Shown: positions 9,483 through 17,784 of the stretch, piece by piece
Layout: every line of letters starts with the position of its first letter
Numbering within the stretch: the first letter of the stretch is position 1
From: Proteus vulgaris
GTDB lineage: Bacteria; Pseudomonadota; Gammaproteobacteria; Enterobacterales; Enterobacteriaceae
Direction: 5' to 3'
Assembly: GCF_023100685.1 (NCBI RefSeq)
Contig: NZ_CP090064.1
Span: forward strand, 1,674,001 to 1,738,000
DNA length: 64,000 bases
The notes under the pieces: generated by a model
Databases searched by the model: none
Seen by the model: only the letters and a program-made list of their open reading frames with translations
Told to the model about the DNA's origin: nothing
Made by a program: the position numbers and the translations under genes

Positions 9483-9848
9483 ATGAAAAAAGAATTATTT
9501 GAGCAGTCTGATATTAATGCAGGTTTAAATCCAATCGTTATATCATATTTTGACAGAATGTATAAAGATGGGAAGTTTATGGAACTAATAGAGCTCTTAT
9601 CAAAAAAATGGACACTAAATACAGACGGAGCTTATTGTCACTTTCCTGATATGGATAGTTTTGATGTCGAAGATCATTTTAAAGGCGTTGAAATTGCAAT
9701 AGGTTATCCCCCAATGGAGGAAGATATTGTTATAGTTGATGAAAATACTTTCTATCATTATGTCCGTTTGGCTGGTGAAAGATATTTAAAGTTGCATCCA
9801 GAAAACAAAGAGATTATAGATAGCTTATTGTTAAAAATGCCAGTCTAG
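9483..9848 (+). CDS. CdiI-like immunity protein for the ISGGHN RNase toxin
   Basis: The ATG at 9483 is preferred, giving [10 protein letters not shown], because GAGGTG lies just upstream and overlaps the toxin's stop region. The 121-residue protein is soluble and acidic. Its C-terminal half ([19 protein letters not shown] then a helix ending in [16 protein letters not shown]) has the same layout as the proteins at 22567-22947 and 28011-28460, where FGDYESxTLSP is followed by a helix ending in YPEN/YPDD. All three are probably one family of RNase-toxin CdiI proteins. Intact although its toxin is frameshifted. Confidence 0.65.
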   Translation: MKKELFEQSDINAGLNPIVISYFDRMYKDGKFMELIELLSKKWTLNTDGAYCHFPDMDSFDVEDHFKGVEIAIGYPPMEEDIVIVDENTFYHYVRLAGERYLKLHPENKEIIDSLLLKMPV

Positions 9849-9862
9849 TGTAATGATTTTTG

Positions 9863-9882
9863 ACCCAATCCCACACTGGGTT
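9863..9882 (+). terminator. Short hairpin after immunity gene
   Basis: ACCCA and TGGGT flank a short loop, followed by TTTCTCCTT. A weak candidate that matches the pattern of hairpins after the other immunity genes. Confidence 0.35.
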
Positions 9883-9896
9883 TCTCCTTAGCTGTA

Positions 9897-10023
9897 TCAT
9901 TCCTGCTCAGCCAGCCACTTACCGCTTAAGGTGAGTTGTGGCATAACTCACTGTATATTAGCTTATTTTTCCTCGTTTTCTTTAGTCGTTGGTATTTTTT
10001 ATACAACAATAGGGTTTAGCCAT
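9897..10023 (-). pseudogene. SymE-like toxin gene remnant with ATG start region
   Basis: Minus-strand reading begins ATGGCTAAACCC near 10023, passes stops, shows YTVSYA (the SymE YTVGY motif) and then, after a frameshift, MPQLTLSGKWLAEQE followed by TGA at 9897. The C-terminal strand region is lost. It therefore keeps both N-terminal and core motifs of a SymE-type toxin but is clearly dead. Confidence 0.6.
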
Positions 10024-10035
10024 AGGAACTGCCTT

Positions 10036-10143
10036 TGGCGACAAGATTACAATCTGAATCGAGTCCATGAAAGTTTACATAATCTCCTAACGGAGATATA
10101 CCGTAAACAGTTAGAAAACTCTAATTTGAAGTGCCTCAATTAA
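10036..10143 (+). mobile_element. IS3-family transposase C-terminal remnant
   Basis: Translation gives QDYNLNRVHESLHNLLTEIY and then RKQLEN, resembling the end of IS3-type integrase-fold transposases (DYNxxRPHESLxxxTPEEYR). The upstream catalytic core is absent and no inverted repeats are evident. It is a remnant lying exactly between a SymE fragment and the next cdiA module. Confidence 0.5.
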
Positions 10144-10152
10144 TGGGGAATG

Positions 10153-10539
10153 GACACAGGTACATTAGGTTTTAGTGATATCCATAATTACGCAGAATAT
10201 AAAGTTGAGCATCAATCCGGTGGTGTAAGTACTTCGGGAGGGGGGGAAGGGAATATGCTGGCGAATATGGGCCGCAGGTTATCGACTTAGCAACCACGAT
10301 TGATACTATTCGTGGTACGAACCAAGCGAAAGCTGATTCAAAACTCGATAATCTTTCTGATACTGCTTACGACAATCTCTATCAAGCCCTTTCAGAAACC
10401 AACGATAACGTCACCGAGCGTGATATTCAAAATCACCTCTTCCAGCAAGCCTTACAGGATTATACCAACCGATCTGATTTTGGCTCGGGGGAAATATACC
10501 TGAGCTATTCAAGCCATCACCGCATTTACGCAAGGTGTA
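10153..10539 (+). pseudogene. Disrupted cdiA pretoxin fragment leading into the EndoU module
   Basis: Carries cdiA sequence equivalent to main-gene bases about 3887-4005, then jumps at about 10272 to the equivalent of 4235 (QVIDLATT), deleting some 230 bases. A G-run expansion near 10235 and a base lost in the G-run near 10490 shift the frame, so this part does not join in frame to the open reading frame that follows. Confidence 0.7.
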
Positions 10540-11964
10540 ATGGGCAACAATATTGTTACCGCGATTGCTAATGGTTCCGCCCCTTATCTTGCCAATGAAG
10601 TGAAAAACCAAATCCAAGGTAACAGTGTTGAAAGTGATATTCAGCGCACCATTACCCACGGCTTACTGAATGCCAGCCTTGCGTTGGCAAAAGGTGAGAA
10701 TGCAGTAGTGCAAGCCTCTGGCGCAATGACAGGGGAAACGGTGGGTATTTTATCGCACTCATTTTATGGCAAAACCCCCGAAGAACTCACCGAAACTGAA
10801 AAGCAGAATATAAGTGCATGGGCAACGTTAACTTCCGGTATTGTCGGCGGTTTAATCAGCGATAATAGCACAGGCGTTGCCAATGCCGCCCAAGCAGGGA
10901 AAGTGGTGGTTGAGAATAATTATTTAAATAACTCAGACCATCGCCAAAAAACATTGTTGGAGCTTAAAGAGCGTCAAGGAAATATAACTGAAGTTGAACA
11001 ACTGAAACTGGCTGAGTTACGGATTAAAGATATAAATACAACACAAGCTGTGCTTGATGCTTGTGCAGGCGGTACCTCACCAGAATGTACCGCAGCCAGA
11101 AAAGATGCATTTAAGGCGATAGACACCTATGTAAACCTAACGTATCAAAACCTAAAAACAGCGCAAGCAGGTTATCAAGAAATCGAGCGTTTGTTGAACT
11201 CGACATCATCGGAAGCACAGCAAGCGTTTAATCTGTTAGAGTCTTATACGGAAGCGTTTAAAAACTTTGGTTATCCCGATAACGAAGCGCGTGTTCGAGC
11301 CGGGATGTATGTTGGTTCTATTTATGCCTTTGGTGGAGTATCAGCGGTTGTAAATTCAGGTATATTGGTTAAGCAATTTGGGAAAGATATTGCAAAACCT
11401 AGAGTTAAGTTAGAGCTGATACCACCAAAAGGCTCAAATAATAGTGCTGAATTAGGCGCTGGTAGTAAATGGGCTGTAGATAAAAACGGGGTATATAGTC
11501 CCAAAGAAATTGAAAGTATTACAAAGGTAGAGAAAGGTGAGACTAAATATAATGCGGATTTGTTACCTTATAAAGATATTGTTGGAAAAGTTGATCCTAA
11601 TACAAATTATATTGATATTCTCTCTCCAGAAGCGAAGCTGCATATACTATATGGAGAAAGCCCAACTCAAGGTGGCCACTTGTTCCCTGGTAATTCAGGG
11701 AAAACAACTTTTCCATCTAATTGGCCAGCAGAAAAAATAATACATGAAATTGGTGATATAACCACATCACCAACAACTCAATGGTACGCGCAAACTGGAA
11801 CTGGAGGAACCTTTACTAGTAAGGGTAAACCAGCTAAATGGGTCGCTTACGAAGAACGAGATGGAGTTAGAATCAGGGTTGTTTACTTGCCTTCAACAGG
11901 TAAAGTAGTAACTGCATTTCCTGATCCAAATCCAGTACCTAAAGCATATAAACCAATTAAGTGA
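10540..11964 (+). CDS. Orphan CDI module with EndoU-type nuclease toxin
   Basis: A 474-residue frame. Residues 1-127 are the cdiA pretoxin ending in VENN, then comes an entry-type domain with a Cys pair (LDACAGGTSPECTAARKD) and helical character, then the toxin. The last 110 residues hold ILYGE, GGHLFPGNSGKTTFP, NWPAEKIIHEIGDI, a VRIRVVY strand and KVVTAFPD, which is the bacterial EndoU (PF14436) pattern with the GGH histidine. EndoU toxins cleave RNA. The frame is intact from the pretoxin to the end, but lacks the secretion and haemagglutinin parts, so it can act only after recombination onto the full-length gene, or not at all. It is the best preserved orphan toxin here. Its immunity gene is 12 bases downstream. 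Confidence 0.8.
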   Translation: MGNNIVTAIANGSAPYLANEVKNQIQGNSVESDIQRTITHGLLNASLALAKGENAVVQASGAMTGETVGILSHSFYGKTPEELTETEKQNISAWATLTSGIVGGLISDNSTGVANAAQAGKVVVENNYLNNSDHRQKTLLELKERQGNITEVEQLKLAELRIKDINTTQAVLDACAGGTSPECTAARKDAFKAIDTYVNLTYQNLKTAQAGYQEIERLLNSTSSEAQQAFNLLESYTEAFKNFGYPDNEARVRAGMYVGSIYAFGGVSAVVNSGILVKQFGKDIAKPRVKLELIPPKGSNNSAELGAGSKWAVDKNGVYSPKEIESITKVEKGETKYNADLLPYKDIVGKVDPNTNYIDILSPEAKLHILYGESPTQGGHLFPGNSGKTTFPSNWPAEKIIHEIGDITTSPTTQWYAQTGTGGTFTSKGKPAKWVAYEERDGVRIRVVYLPSTGKVVTAFPDPNPVPKAYKPIK

Positions 11965-11976
11965 GAATGATACATC

Positions 11977-12243
11977 ATGACTAAATTAGATATCCAAATT
12001 AAAAACTTTGGAACACTCTTTTTTGATCGCTTAGATACTGAGTTATTACAAGATGCAATTAATTACGTAGGATATGATGAAATAGGCCTAGCATTTGAAA
12101 CTATTTGTGATCACATCAGTGAATATGATATTCCTATAACATCAGAGGAGTATCATATAGCAGTTGATATTGCTAATGAGCTAAAAATGAATAGTAATGA
12201 TATCAGCTTACAACATATGAAAGAGTTAATAATAAAAAAATAA
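11977..12243 (+). CDS. MafI-like immunity protein paired with the EndoU toxin
   Basis: An 88-residue helical acidic protein whose start is preceded by GTGAGAATG. The pattern ALQDAINYVGYDEIGLAFE-like helix, ICDHISEYDIPITSEEY, then a final helix fits MafI/EndoU-immunity type proteins, in which an N-terminal helix pair contains a conserved E and a later ITxEEY. The pairing with an EndoU toxin agrees with this. Assignment made by eye. Confidence 0.6.
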   Translation: MTKLDIQIKNFGTLFFDRLDTELLQDAINYVGYDEIGLAFETICDHISEYDIPITSEEYHIAVDIANELKMNSNDISLQHMKELIIKK

Positions 12244-12249
12244 TAAATT

Positions 12250-12279
12250 ATAAGGATCTCCATTTTATATGGGGATCTC
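12250..12279 (+). terminator. Hairpin after EndoU immunity gene
   Basis: AGGATCTCC and GGGGATCT pair around an AT-rich loop a few bases after the stop, another GATC-type hairpin behind an immunity gene. Confidence 0.45.
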
Positions 12280-12305
12280 TGTATAGTTCAGGTAGATCAC
12301 TATTA

Positions 12306-12509
12306 ATGGAGGTTGTGAATCTTCAAGAATTATTAAATGGAGTTCACTTAAGAAAATATCCTATTTTAAAGTTAACTCCACGTAACTAGTCAGTTATTGA
12401 TTTTGGTAAATCAATAGGTATATATGATGGACAACCGACAAATTATGGAATAATCCACTATAGAAAAAATGGTGTACATATTGTACCTGCAAATCTAGTA
12501 CAAAAATAA
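12306..12509 (+). pseudogene. Ntox50-like toxin remnant
   Basis: Reads LQELLNGVHLRKYPILKLTP, a TAG stop, then VIDFGKSIGIYDGQPTNYG followed by IIHYRKNGVHIVPA. The DFGxxIGxY...IHYxKNGxHIVP signature is that of polymorphic toxin type 50 domains. It has one internal stop and no upstream pretoxin in frame, so it is a ghost of a toxin tip. The family is recalled by eye. Confidence 0.55.
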
Positions 12510-12518
12510 GATTTAATA

Positions 12519-12816
12519 ATGTTAGATAAAATACCAGATTAGTTATATATGGACATCAAAAGCTATATTAGGTGAGATTTTCTCATCAGTAAGAGCTATA
12601 GCAATTGGTTTCGATGAAAAGAAGTATTGACGATAAGATATTATCTTGATGGGGAGCAAAGTGATGAAGATCACGAAAGCGTAGGTGAAATAATAACAAA
12701 TATACTTGCGAATACTTCATCCAATGATGATATATAAGGCGAGTTTTTTTGACATGAGACAAATTAGAGAATTAGATCCTTTAAGTGGTTTTATTTACCT
12801 CAGAAAAGAATTATAA
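12519..12816 (+). pseudogene. Immunity gene remnant of the Ntox50-like cassette
   Basis: A start MLDKIPD is followed by TAG, then by pieces in different frames: [30 protein letters not shown] then [14 protein letters not shown], and finally IRELDPLSGFIYLRKEL to a stop at 12816. Joined by frameshift correction they would give one protein of about 95 residues. It is one of the few immunity genes in this locus that is itself dead, together with its toxin. Confidence 0.5.
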
Positions 12817-12869
12817 AATGATGATTAATGTAGTTTCTAAAAGGTATTGAAAATAAAGAACCCTTATTT

Positions 12870-12890
12870 GATAGTCAGTTTTTGACTCGC
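12870..12890 (-). pseudogene. Minimal SymE-like fragment at a cassette boundary
   Basis: The short stretch matches the reverse of the KLTI core region and its upstream flank as seen at 7360-7380 and 19960-19980, and is followed by the same boundary sequence CTGGTGCTAGTTTTTC. Too short to be identified by itself. Confidence 0.3.
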
Positions 12891-12925
12891 AATTATGGAC
12901 TAATTCTCTGGTGCTAGTTTTTCTA

Positions 12926-14400
12926 CAATCTCTACCAAGCTCTTTCAGAAACCAATGATAACGTCACCGAGCGTGATATTCAAAATCACCTCTTCCAGCA
13001 AGCCTTACAGGATTATACCAACCGATCTGACTTTGGCACGGGGGGTAAATATACCCGAGCTATTCAGGCTATCACTGCATTTACGCAAGGTGTAATGGGC
13101 AACAATATTGTTCCGCGATTGCTAATGGTTCCGCGCCTTATCTTGCTAACGAAGTGAAAAACCAAATTCAAGGTAACAGTGTTGAAAGTGATATTCAGCG
13201 CACCATTACCCACGGCTTACTGAATGCCAGCCTTGCGTTGGCAAAAGGTGAGAATGCAGTAGTGCAAGCCTCTGGCGCAATGACAGGGGAAACAGTGGGT
13301 ATTTTATCGCACTCACTTTATGGCAAAACCCCCGAAGAACTCACTGAAACTGAAAAGCAGAATATAAGTGCATGGGCAACGTTAACTTCCGGTATTGTCG
13401 GCGGTTTAATTAGCGATAATAGCACAGGCGTTGCCAATGCCGCCCAAGCCGGGAAAGTGGTGGTTGAGAATAATTGGTTGAGCACCAATCAACTAGAAAA
13501 TTTTGCACATAAAGCAAGAACTTGTGTCGGTGAAGAATGTCAGCAAGTTATTCGTGATATGGTTGATGCCAATATTCGGCAACAGGAAGAAATAAAGCAA
13601 ATCTGTTCAACCTCACCAGAGCAGTGTAAACAGCAGTATGGATATTTAGTTGAACAATGGAATGCTTTCGATACAGCAATAAAACATCTTGCCGCAGATA
13701 AATCGTTGCCTGATGATTTTCGTGATTATCTGCCTGCAGTGTATATGTTGAGTATGGATGCGACAGGGATCACAGTCGCACATCAGTGGGCTAAACGATT
13801 TGAGGCAATGGGGCTTGAACCAGAAACAGCTGGTTTGATAGCGATGGCACTTCCCGGAATGATTAATGGTGGAAGTGGTAAAGGTAATCGTGGAACAACA
13901 GATAAACGAATCAATAACACCAAGTTAGAATCAGAAAAAATGCATTAAATAGAATTGCTGAAAACTCTAGAAATACAAGAGACCTTAACCAAAAAGAAAC
14001 GAATTCGGTTTATAATCAGCAATTAATTTTACTTGATAAACAAGCAGCCAAAAGCAATGTAATTATTGACCCAAATAAAGTTAATTATTTATTCGGAAAA
14101 GTAAACAGCAATAAACATAATGAAGCCCGTTCGACTCAATTAGAACAATCTATGAGGCGTTTAGGTATTTCAACAGATGAAAAAGGTGCTAAATTTTTAA
14201 TTGATCACCTCTCACATGTACCTAAGACGCAAGGAAACATTATAAAAGTATATAGTGATAATTATGGTAAATATGAAGTTAGGGGATCATTATTATTTGG
14301 CCCGTCAGGAAAAGTAACAAAATTAGAAACATCATTTTAAATTATGCCTGATGGAACTTGACGGTTCGTAACAACAATACCAAAAGAAGGAAGAAAATAA
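12926..14400 (+). pseudogene. Orphan CDI module with four-Cys entry domain and unassigned toxin, broken
   Basis: The pretoxin copy carries a one-base deletion near 13113 (GTTACCGCG became GTTCCGCG). Translation is then open from about 13154 through VENN, an entry domain starting WLSTNQLENFAHKARTC with two Cys pairs, and a Gly-rich linker, to a stop at 13948. One base shift later the toxin continues as ALNRIAENSRNTRDL, VNYLFGKVNSNKHNEARS, FLIDHLSHVPKTQGNIIK and SLLFGPSGKVTKLET. In-frame stops then occur at 14338-14340 and near 14358, before RFVTTIPKEGRK ending in TAA at 14400. The tip resembles a polymorphic-toxin family with a conserved N-H pair (SNxHN), which I cannot name. At least four lesions make it a pseudogene. 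Confidence 0.7.
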
Positions 14401-14750
14401 TGTTTATTGAATCTCATCCTGATGATTTAGCTCTACTTTCGTTTTTTGAAAGTGAACCGACATTAGTAGATCATTTGGATCGGCATGTTGCATATGAATT
14501 TACAGATAATAATGGAGTTCACCTAGTGTTTTCTTTTAGTATATTAGAAGGATGGATACAAACAGTATTAGAATTTAATGGGAATGAAATCGCAAGGCAC
14601 CTCAGCGAAAGTGTAAATAAATTTATGATAAAAGAAGATATGGCTGGTGAATATTTATATTCTGAAATAGTCTTAGAAGATATAAGAACAAAAGTTGAGA
14701 TAAGAGTAAAACCGTTTATATCCATAAAATGGGGAACGTTGATCAGATGA
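14400..14750 (+). CDS. Putative immunity protein (unassigned family)
   Basis: The ATG at 14400 overlaps the dead toxin's TAA (TAATG) and gives a 116-residue protein. It has an acidic N-terminus (ESHPDDLALLSFFES), a strand-rich centre (HLVFSFSILEGWIQTVLE) and a basic end. I do not recognise the family. Position immediately behind a toxin tip and the coupled start support an immunity role. Right after it, bases 14750-14800 hold a stray piece of the WLSTN-type entry domain (EQCKQQYGYLFEQWDVF) and then the next cdiA fragment. Confidence 0.6.
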   Translation: MFIESHPDDLALLSFFESEPTLVDHLDRHVAYEFTDNNGVHLVFSFSILEGWIQTVLEFNGNEIARHLSESVNKFMIKEDMAGEYLYSEIVLEDIRTKVEIRVKPFISIKWGTLIR

Positions 14751-14807
14751 GAGCAGTGTAAACAGCAGTATGGTTATCTGTTTGAGCAATGGGATGTTTT
14801 TGATACG

Positions 14808-16174
14808 ACAATCTCTATCAAGCCCTTTCAGAAACCAACGATAACGTCACCGAGCGTGATATTCAAAATCACCTCTTCCAGCAAGCCTTACAGGATTATA
14901 CCAACCAATCTGACTTTGGCACGGGGGGAAATACACCCGCGCAATCCAAGCCATCACTGCATTTACGCAAGGTGTGATGGGTAACAACATTGTTACCGCG
15001 ATTGCCAATGGCTCCGCGCCTTATCTTGCTAACGAAGTGAAAAACCAAATTCAAGGTAACAGTGTTGAAAGTGATATTCAGCGCACGATAGCGCATGGAT
15101 TACTGAATGCAGGCCTTGCATTGGCAAAAGGCGAGAATGCAGTAGTGCAAGCTTCTGGCGCAATGACGGGCGAAACGGTGGGTATTTTATCGCACTCATT
15201 TTATGGCAAAACCCCCGAAGAACTCACTGAAACTGAAAAGCAGAATATAAGTGCATGGGCAACGTTAACTTCCGGTATTGTCGGCGGTTTAATCAACGAT
15301 AATAGCACCGGAGTTGCCAATGCCGCCCAAGCAGGGAAAGTGGTGGTTGAGAATAATGCGATAGGTGCTGCTAAGCCAATCATTAAAGGCCTAGAAAAGG
15401 GTTACGAATGGTGCATGAAAAATGCGACCTGTCGAAATGGTCTTATGCAATTAGGGGTAAATTTTGGTTTAACATCAGCGCAAATTCAAGAAGCCATGGA
15501 TGCTGGAGCTGCTGCCAGAAATGGTGATATAAAAGCCATGAGGAACCTTTCACCGGAACAGGTTGCTTATATTGATGAACAAATAATTCATAACAAAGGG
15601 ATCGCAAGGTTAATATTTGGCTCTGAACCTTGGGGGTGGCAGGCTTGGTATACCATCACATACTGGTGGTAATCAAATGCCAGATCAAGATAGGATTGAT
15701 ACGGGTGGCAATCAGATACCAGACCAAGGGCAGACTGATACTGGAGGAGATCAAATATCAGTCCAAATTTGGACTGATACTGGTGGTGACCAGATACCTA
15801 AACCAAGAGATAACTTGACAGAAACACCAGTACCTGAAAAACCAACGTTAGATGACCTTGCTTATCTGGACAAAATTACGCAAGGTGAACATGCGGGGAT
15901 CAGAAATAAAGAGGGTCGGCCAGTTGGTTCCGTCATTAATGATGTTCAGAAATCGAGACCTTCCGATATATTAATACAAGATGATGGTCGCTGGGTTGTA
16001 AAAGGTAATGATGGAAGAATACATCTAATTGAGCCTGATGGCGAAGTGGTCACGTCATTTAAAAATAGCGACAAAAATACGGCTCAACGTATTAGAGATG
16101 GTCGATGGAATAGACCTAGTAATGAAAAACTAGATGAATTTAAAGAAAAATTTTCTGATTATGTGAGGTGGTAA
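14808..16174 (+). pseudogene. Orphan CDI module: pretoxin + AIGAAKP entry domain + unassigned toxin, frameshifted
   Basis: The pretoxin copy begins YDNLYQALSETN and loses a base in the G-run near 14930. It is open again from 14974 through VENN and the same entry domain as the 8184 module. An extra G in the run near 15631 (GGGGG against GGGG in the sister copy) shifts it again. The second frame carries the TGGxQIP linker, KPTLDDLAYLDKITQG and a tip with VINDVQKSRPSDILIQDDGR, WVVKGNDGRIHLIEPDGE and a Trp-ending YVRW. The tip differs completely from the sister module, showing toxin swapping behind a shared entry domain. I cannot name the toxin family. Confidence 0.7.
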
Positions 16175-16175
16175 G

Positions 16176-16430
16176 ATGGATACACTAAAAATTAATTACA
16201 TACCAGAAGCAGATGTAACTTTATTTGATATTCGTTTATCTGAATCGGAAGTTGTAATTTATACAGATTGCTTAAATTACGTTTTAACTCATTTATCTGA
16301 TGAGCAAATATATGAAAAAACGGAATGCTCAAATAAACAAGAGTTATCACATTACTTAGCAGATCTAAAAAATCTAATAAAATCAATGGAGAATAGAAGA
16401 TACCTTCCAGATAGGTACAAAGATCTATAA
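16176..16430 (+). CDS. Putative immunity protein (unassigned), intact copy
   Basis: An 84-residue acidic protein starting one base after the toxin stop, with GAGGTGG as ribosome site. Motifs are YIPEADVTLFDIRLSESE, a central helix, and a basic tail RRYLPDRYKDL. A truncated paralogue covering its last 43 residues lies at 21815-21943. Family unknown; immunity role is inferred from tight coupling to the upstream toxin tip. Confidence 0.65.
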   Translation: MDTLKINYIPEADVTLFDIRLSESEVVIYTDCLNYVLTHLSDEQIYEKTECSNKQELSHYLADLKNLIKSMENRRYLPDRYKDL

Positions 16431-16437
16431 AAATAAT

Positions 16438-16469
16438 GGCATAGTGGCTATTTAAACAGTGACTATGCC
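16438..16469 (+). terminator. Hairpin after immunity gene
   Basis: GGCATAGT and ACTATGCC form an 8-bp stem around a 16-base loop, shortly after the stop codon. The downstream T-tract is modest (GTTTTAATCTTTT). Confidence 0.5.
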
Positions 16470-16499
16470 GACAAGTTTTAATCTTTTACCTCAATCAGT

Positions 16500-16724
16500 T
16501 TACTCGTTCTCAGCCAGCTGGATGATCAGTTGCCCAGCTTGGCGAGTGAGGGTAAAGTGACTGCCCACCGTAAATTCTAACTCACTCCACCACTTACCAC
16601 TGAAAGTCAGTTTCGGGTTGGGGAGGGTATCTCAGTTAGGGGTATAACCCACTGTATAGTGTCTGGTTTTAACCTCCTATACTTTAGCTGTCTGTGTTTT
16701 TACACTAAAATCGCGCTTAGCAAT
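16500..16724 (-). pseudogene. Near full-length SymE-like toxin pseudogene
   Basis: The most complete SymE remnant here. On the minus strand it reads (I)AKRDFSVKTQTAKV, a TAG stop, EVKTRHYTVGYTPN, a TGA stop, DTLPNPKLTFSGKWWSELEF, TVGSHFTLTRQAGQLIIQLA and ENE, ending in TAA at 16500. The HYTVGY...P motif, the SGKW core and the LTRQxGQLII strand are hallmarks of SymE-family type I toxins. The presumed start is ATT where the copy at 9897-10023 has ATG. Two internal stops make it non-functional. Confidence 0.75.
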
Positions 16725-16870
16725 AGGGACTACCTTCGTTAGTTGCGCAGGTTATCGACTTAGCAACCAATGAGTAAGGCTATTAGCCCTTATGTATCGA
16801 GTTGGTTAGGTAGCACTACTGTTGCTAGCCGTGTGGTAGGTGTAACAACTACCACACGGCAAATTTAGGC

Positions 16871-17317
16871 ATGCAGGTGCATAATATTAACACAGACCCA
16901 AAAGCGAGCTTTAGTTATGCAAGCTTTGGTTCTTCTTTGTTAACAGGAGGAATAACATCAGGAATGGGGTATTGGGGAACGCTCACAACCAATACTATTG
17001 GTGCGGGTATTTCAAGTTTAATTGATGGAGGATCACCTTGGGTCTCAATGGAAGGCGCATTAGTTGGTTCAACAGCCGGCTATGGAGGCACAAAATGGTT
17101 AACTCACCATTTTGATAATAAATTTAATCCTTGGTCTAACGGGCTTAAAGAACGCCCATTAGTTTTAATGCCATCAATTACAGCTCCGCCGAGTATATCG
17201 CCAATGCCTGGAATTATAGGTAGCCTTCTTGGATCCGCGGGTTCAGAATATTTAAATAAAGAGACTAGCGAAGTATTGAAGAAAATCAAAATAGAGAACG
17301 AAAATGAAAGTAATTAA
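16871..17317 (+). CDS. Orphan CDI toxin C-terminal fragment, membrane-active type
   Basis: A 148-residue frame with alternating Gly/Ala-rich hydrophobic stretches (SLLTGGITSGMGYWGTLTTN, GALVGSTAGYGGTKWL, GIIGSLLGSAGSEYL). It resembles in style, but not in sequence, the tip of the first CDI protein. Upstream only about 25 bases of cdiA (QVIDLAT) remain near 16747, and an entry domain is missing, so this is a truncated tip; the ATG may not be a real start. It overlaps by 14 bases a small membrane immunity gene. Pore or membrane activity is inferred from composition and the membrane-type partner. Confidence 0.55.
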   Translation: MQVHNINTDPKASFSYASFGSSLLTGGITSGMGYWGTLTTNTIGAGISSLIDGGSPWVSMEGALVGSTAGYGGTKWLTHHFDNKFNPWSNGLKERPLVLMPSITAPPSISPMPGIIGSLLGSAGSEYLNKETSEVLKKIKIENENESN

Positions 17318-17531
17318 TTATTTTTTAATGTTATTTTTTTGTTATTTTGCACTGGTTTTTATTACATTTTTATTGCTTGGTTTTATTGTTGAATCTATTC
17401 ATTATATGAAATTAGGTATTTTTTACATTGATATATTCTTTTTAAAACAACCGATTATTTTTGGGGGAGTGTTTGGTTTGAGTTTTAGTGGTATTCATCT
17501 ATTTGTGAATTATTGGGAAAATAAACATTGA
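17304..17531 (+). CDS. Small membrane immunity protein, second family
   Basis: A 75-residue protein that is almost wholly hydrophobic: a first segment around LMLFFCYFALVFITFLLLGF and a second around FGGVFGLSFSGIHLF, ending NYWENKH. The start overlaps the toxin frame. It shares the two-helix plan and size of the 5549-5782 family without evident sequence identity. Immunity to the membrane-type tip upstream is inferred. Confidence 0.6.
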   Translation: MKVINYFLMLFFCYFALVFITFLLLGFIVESIHYMKLGIFYIDIFFLKQPIIFGGVFGLSFSGIHLFVNYWENKH

Positions 17532-17599
17532 GCGGCTAAGTCAATCATTAAATAGATATTAATTTTGTAGTGTCCAGCCAAACATCAGTCTGTAATTAC

Positions 17600-17673
17600 T
17601 ATCACCAAAGGGCGCAAGACATAATCCTCGGGTGTTATGTTGAATTGCCGAAGGCAATTGCCCTGTGGTGATG
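17600..17673. repeat. Imperfect inverted-repeat element, copy 1
   Basis: Ends ATCACCAAAGGGCGCAA and TTGCCCTGTGGTGAT are near-complementary, with internal matching of ACATAA and TTATGT. A diverged, longer copy is at 23608-23718. Short size and terminal inverted repeats suggest a non-autonomous mobile element or a structured RNA/DNA site. No coding potential seen. Confidence 0.5.
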
Positions 17674-17784
17674 AAGGTTGTAGGTGTATAGGTGGCATAA
17701 ATTTTAGTAAATTTATTTAATTATCTATAATATTTTGTTTTGAACTAATGATCTGGTACTAATCCTTTGGCATTATTTTATTAG

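Noticed and set aside
9931..10143. 70-residue plus-strand frame taken as one small gene
   Set aside because: Its first half is antisense to a SymE remnant and only its last 35 codons look like protein (an IS3 transposase end), so it was annotated as a remnant instead.
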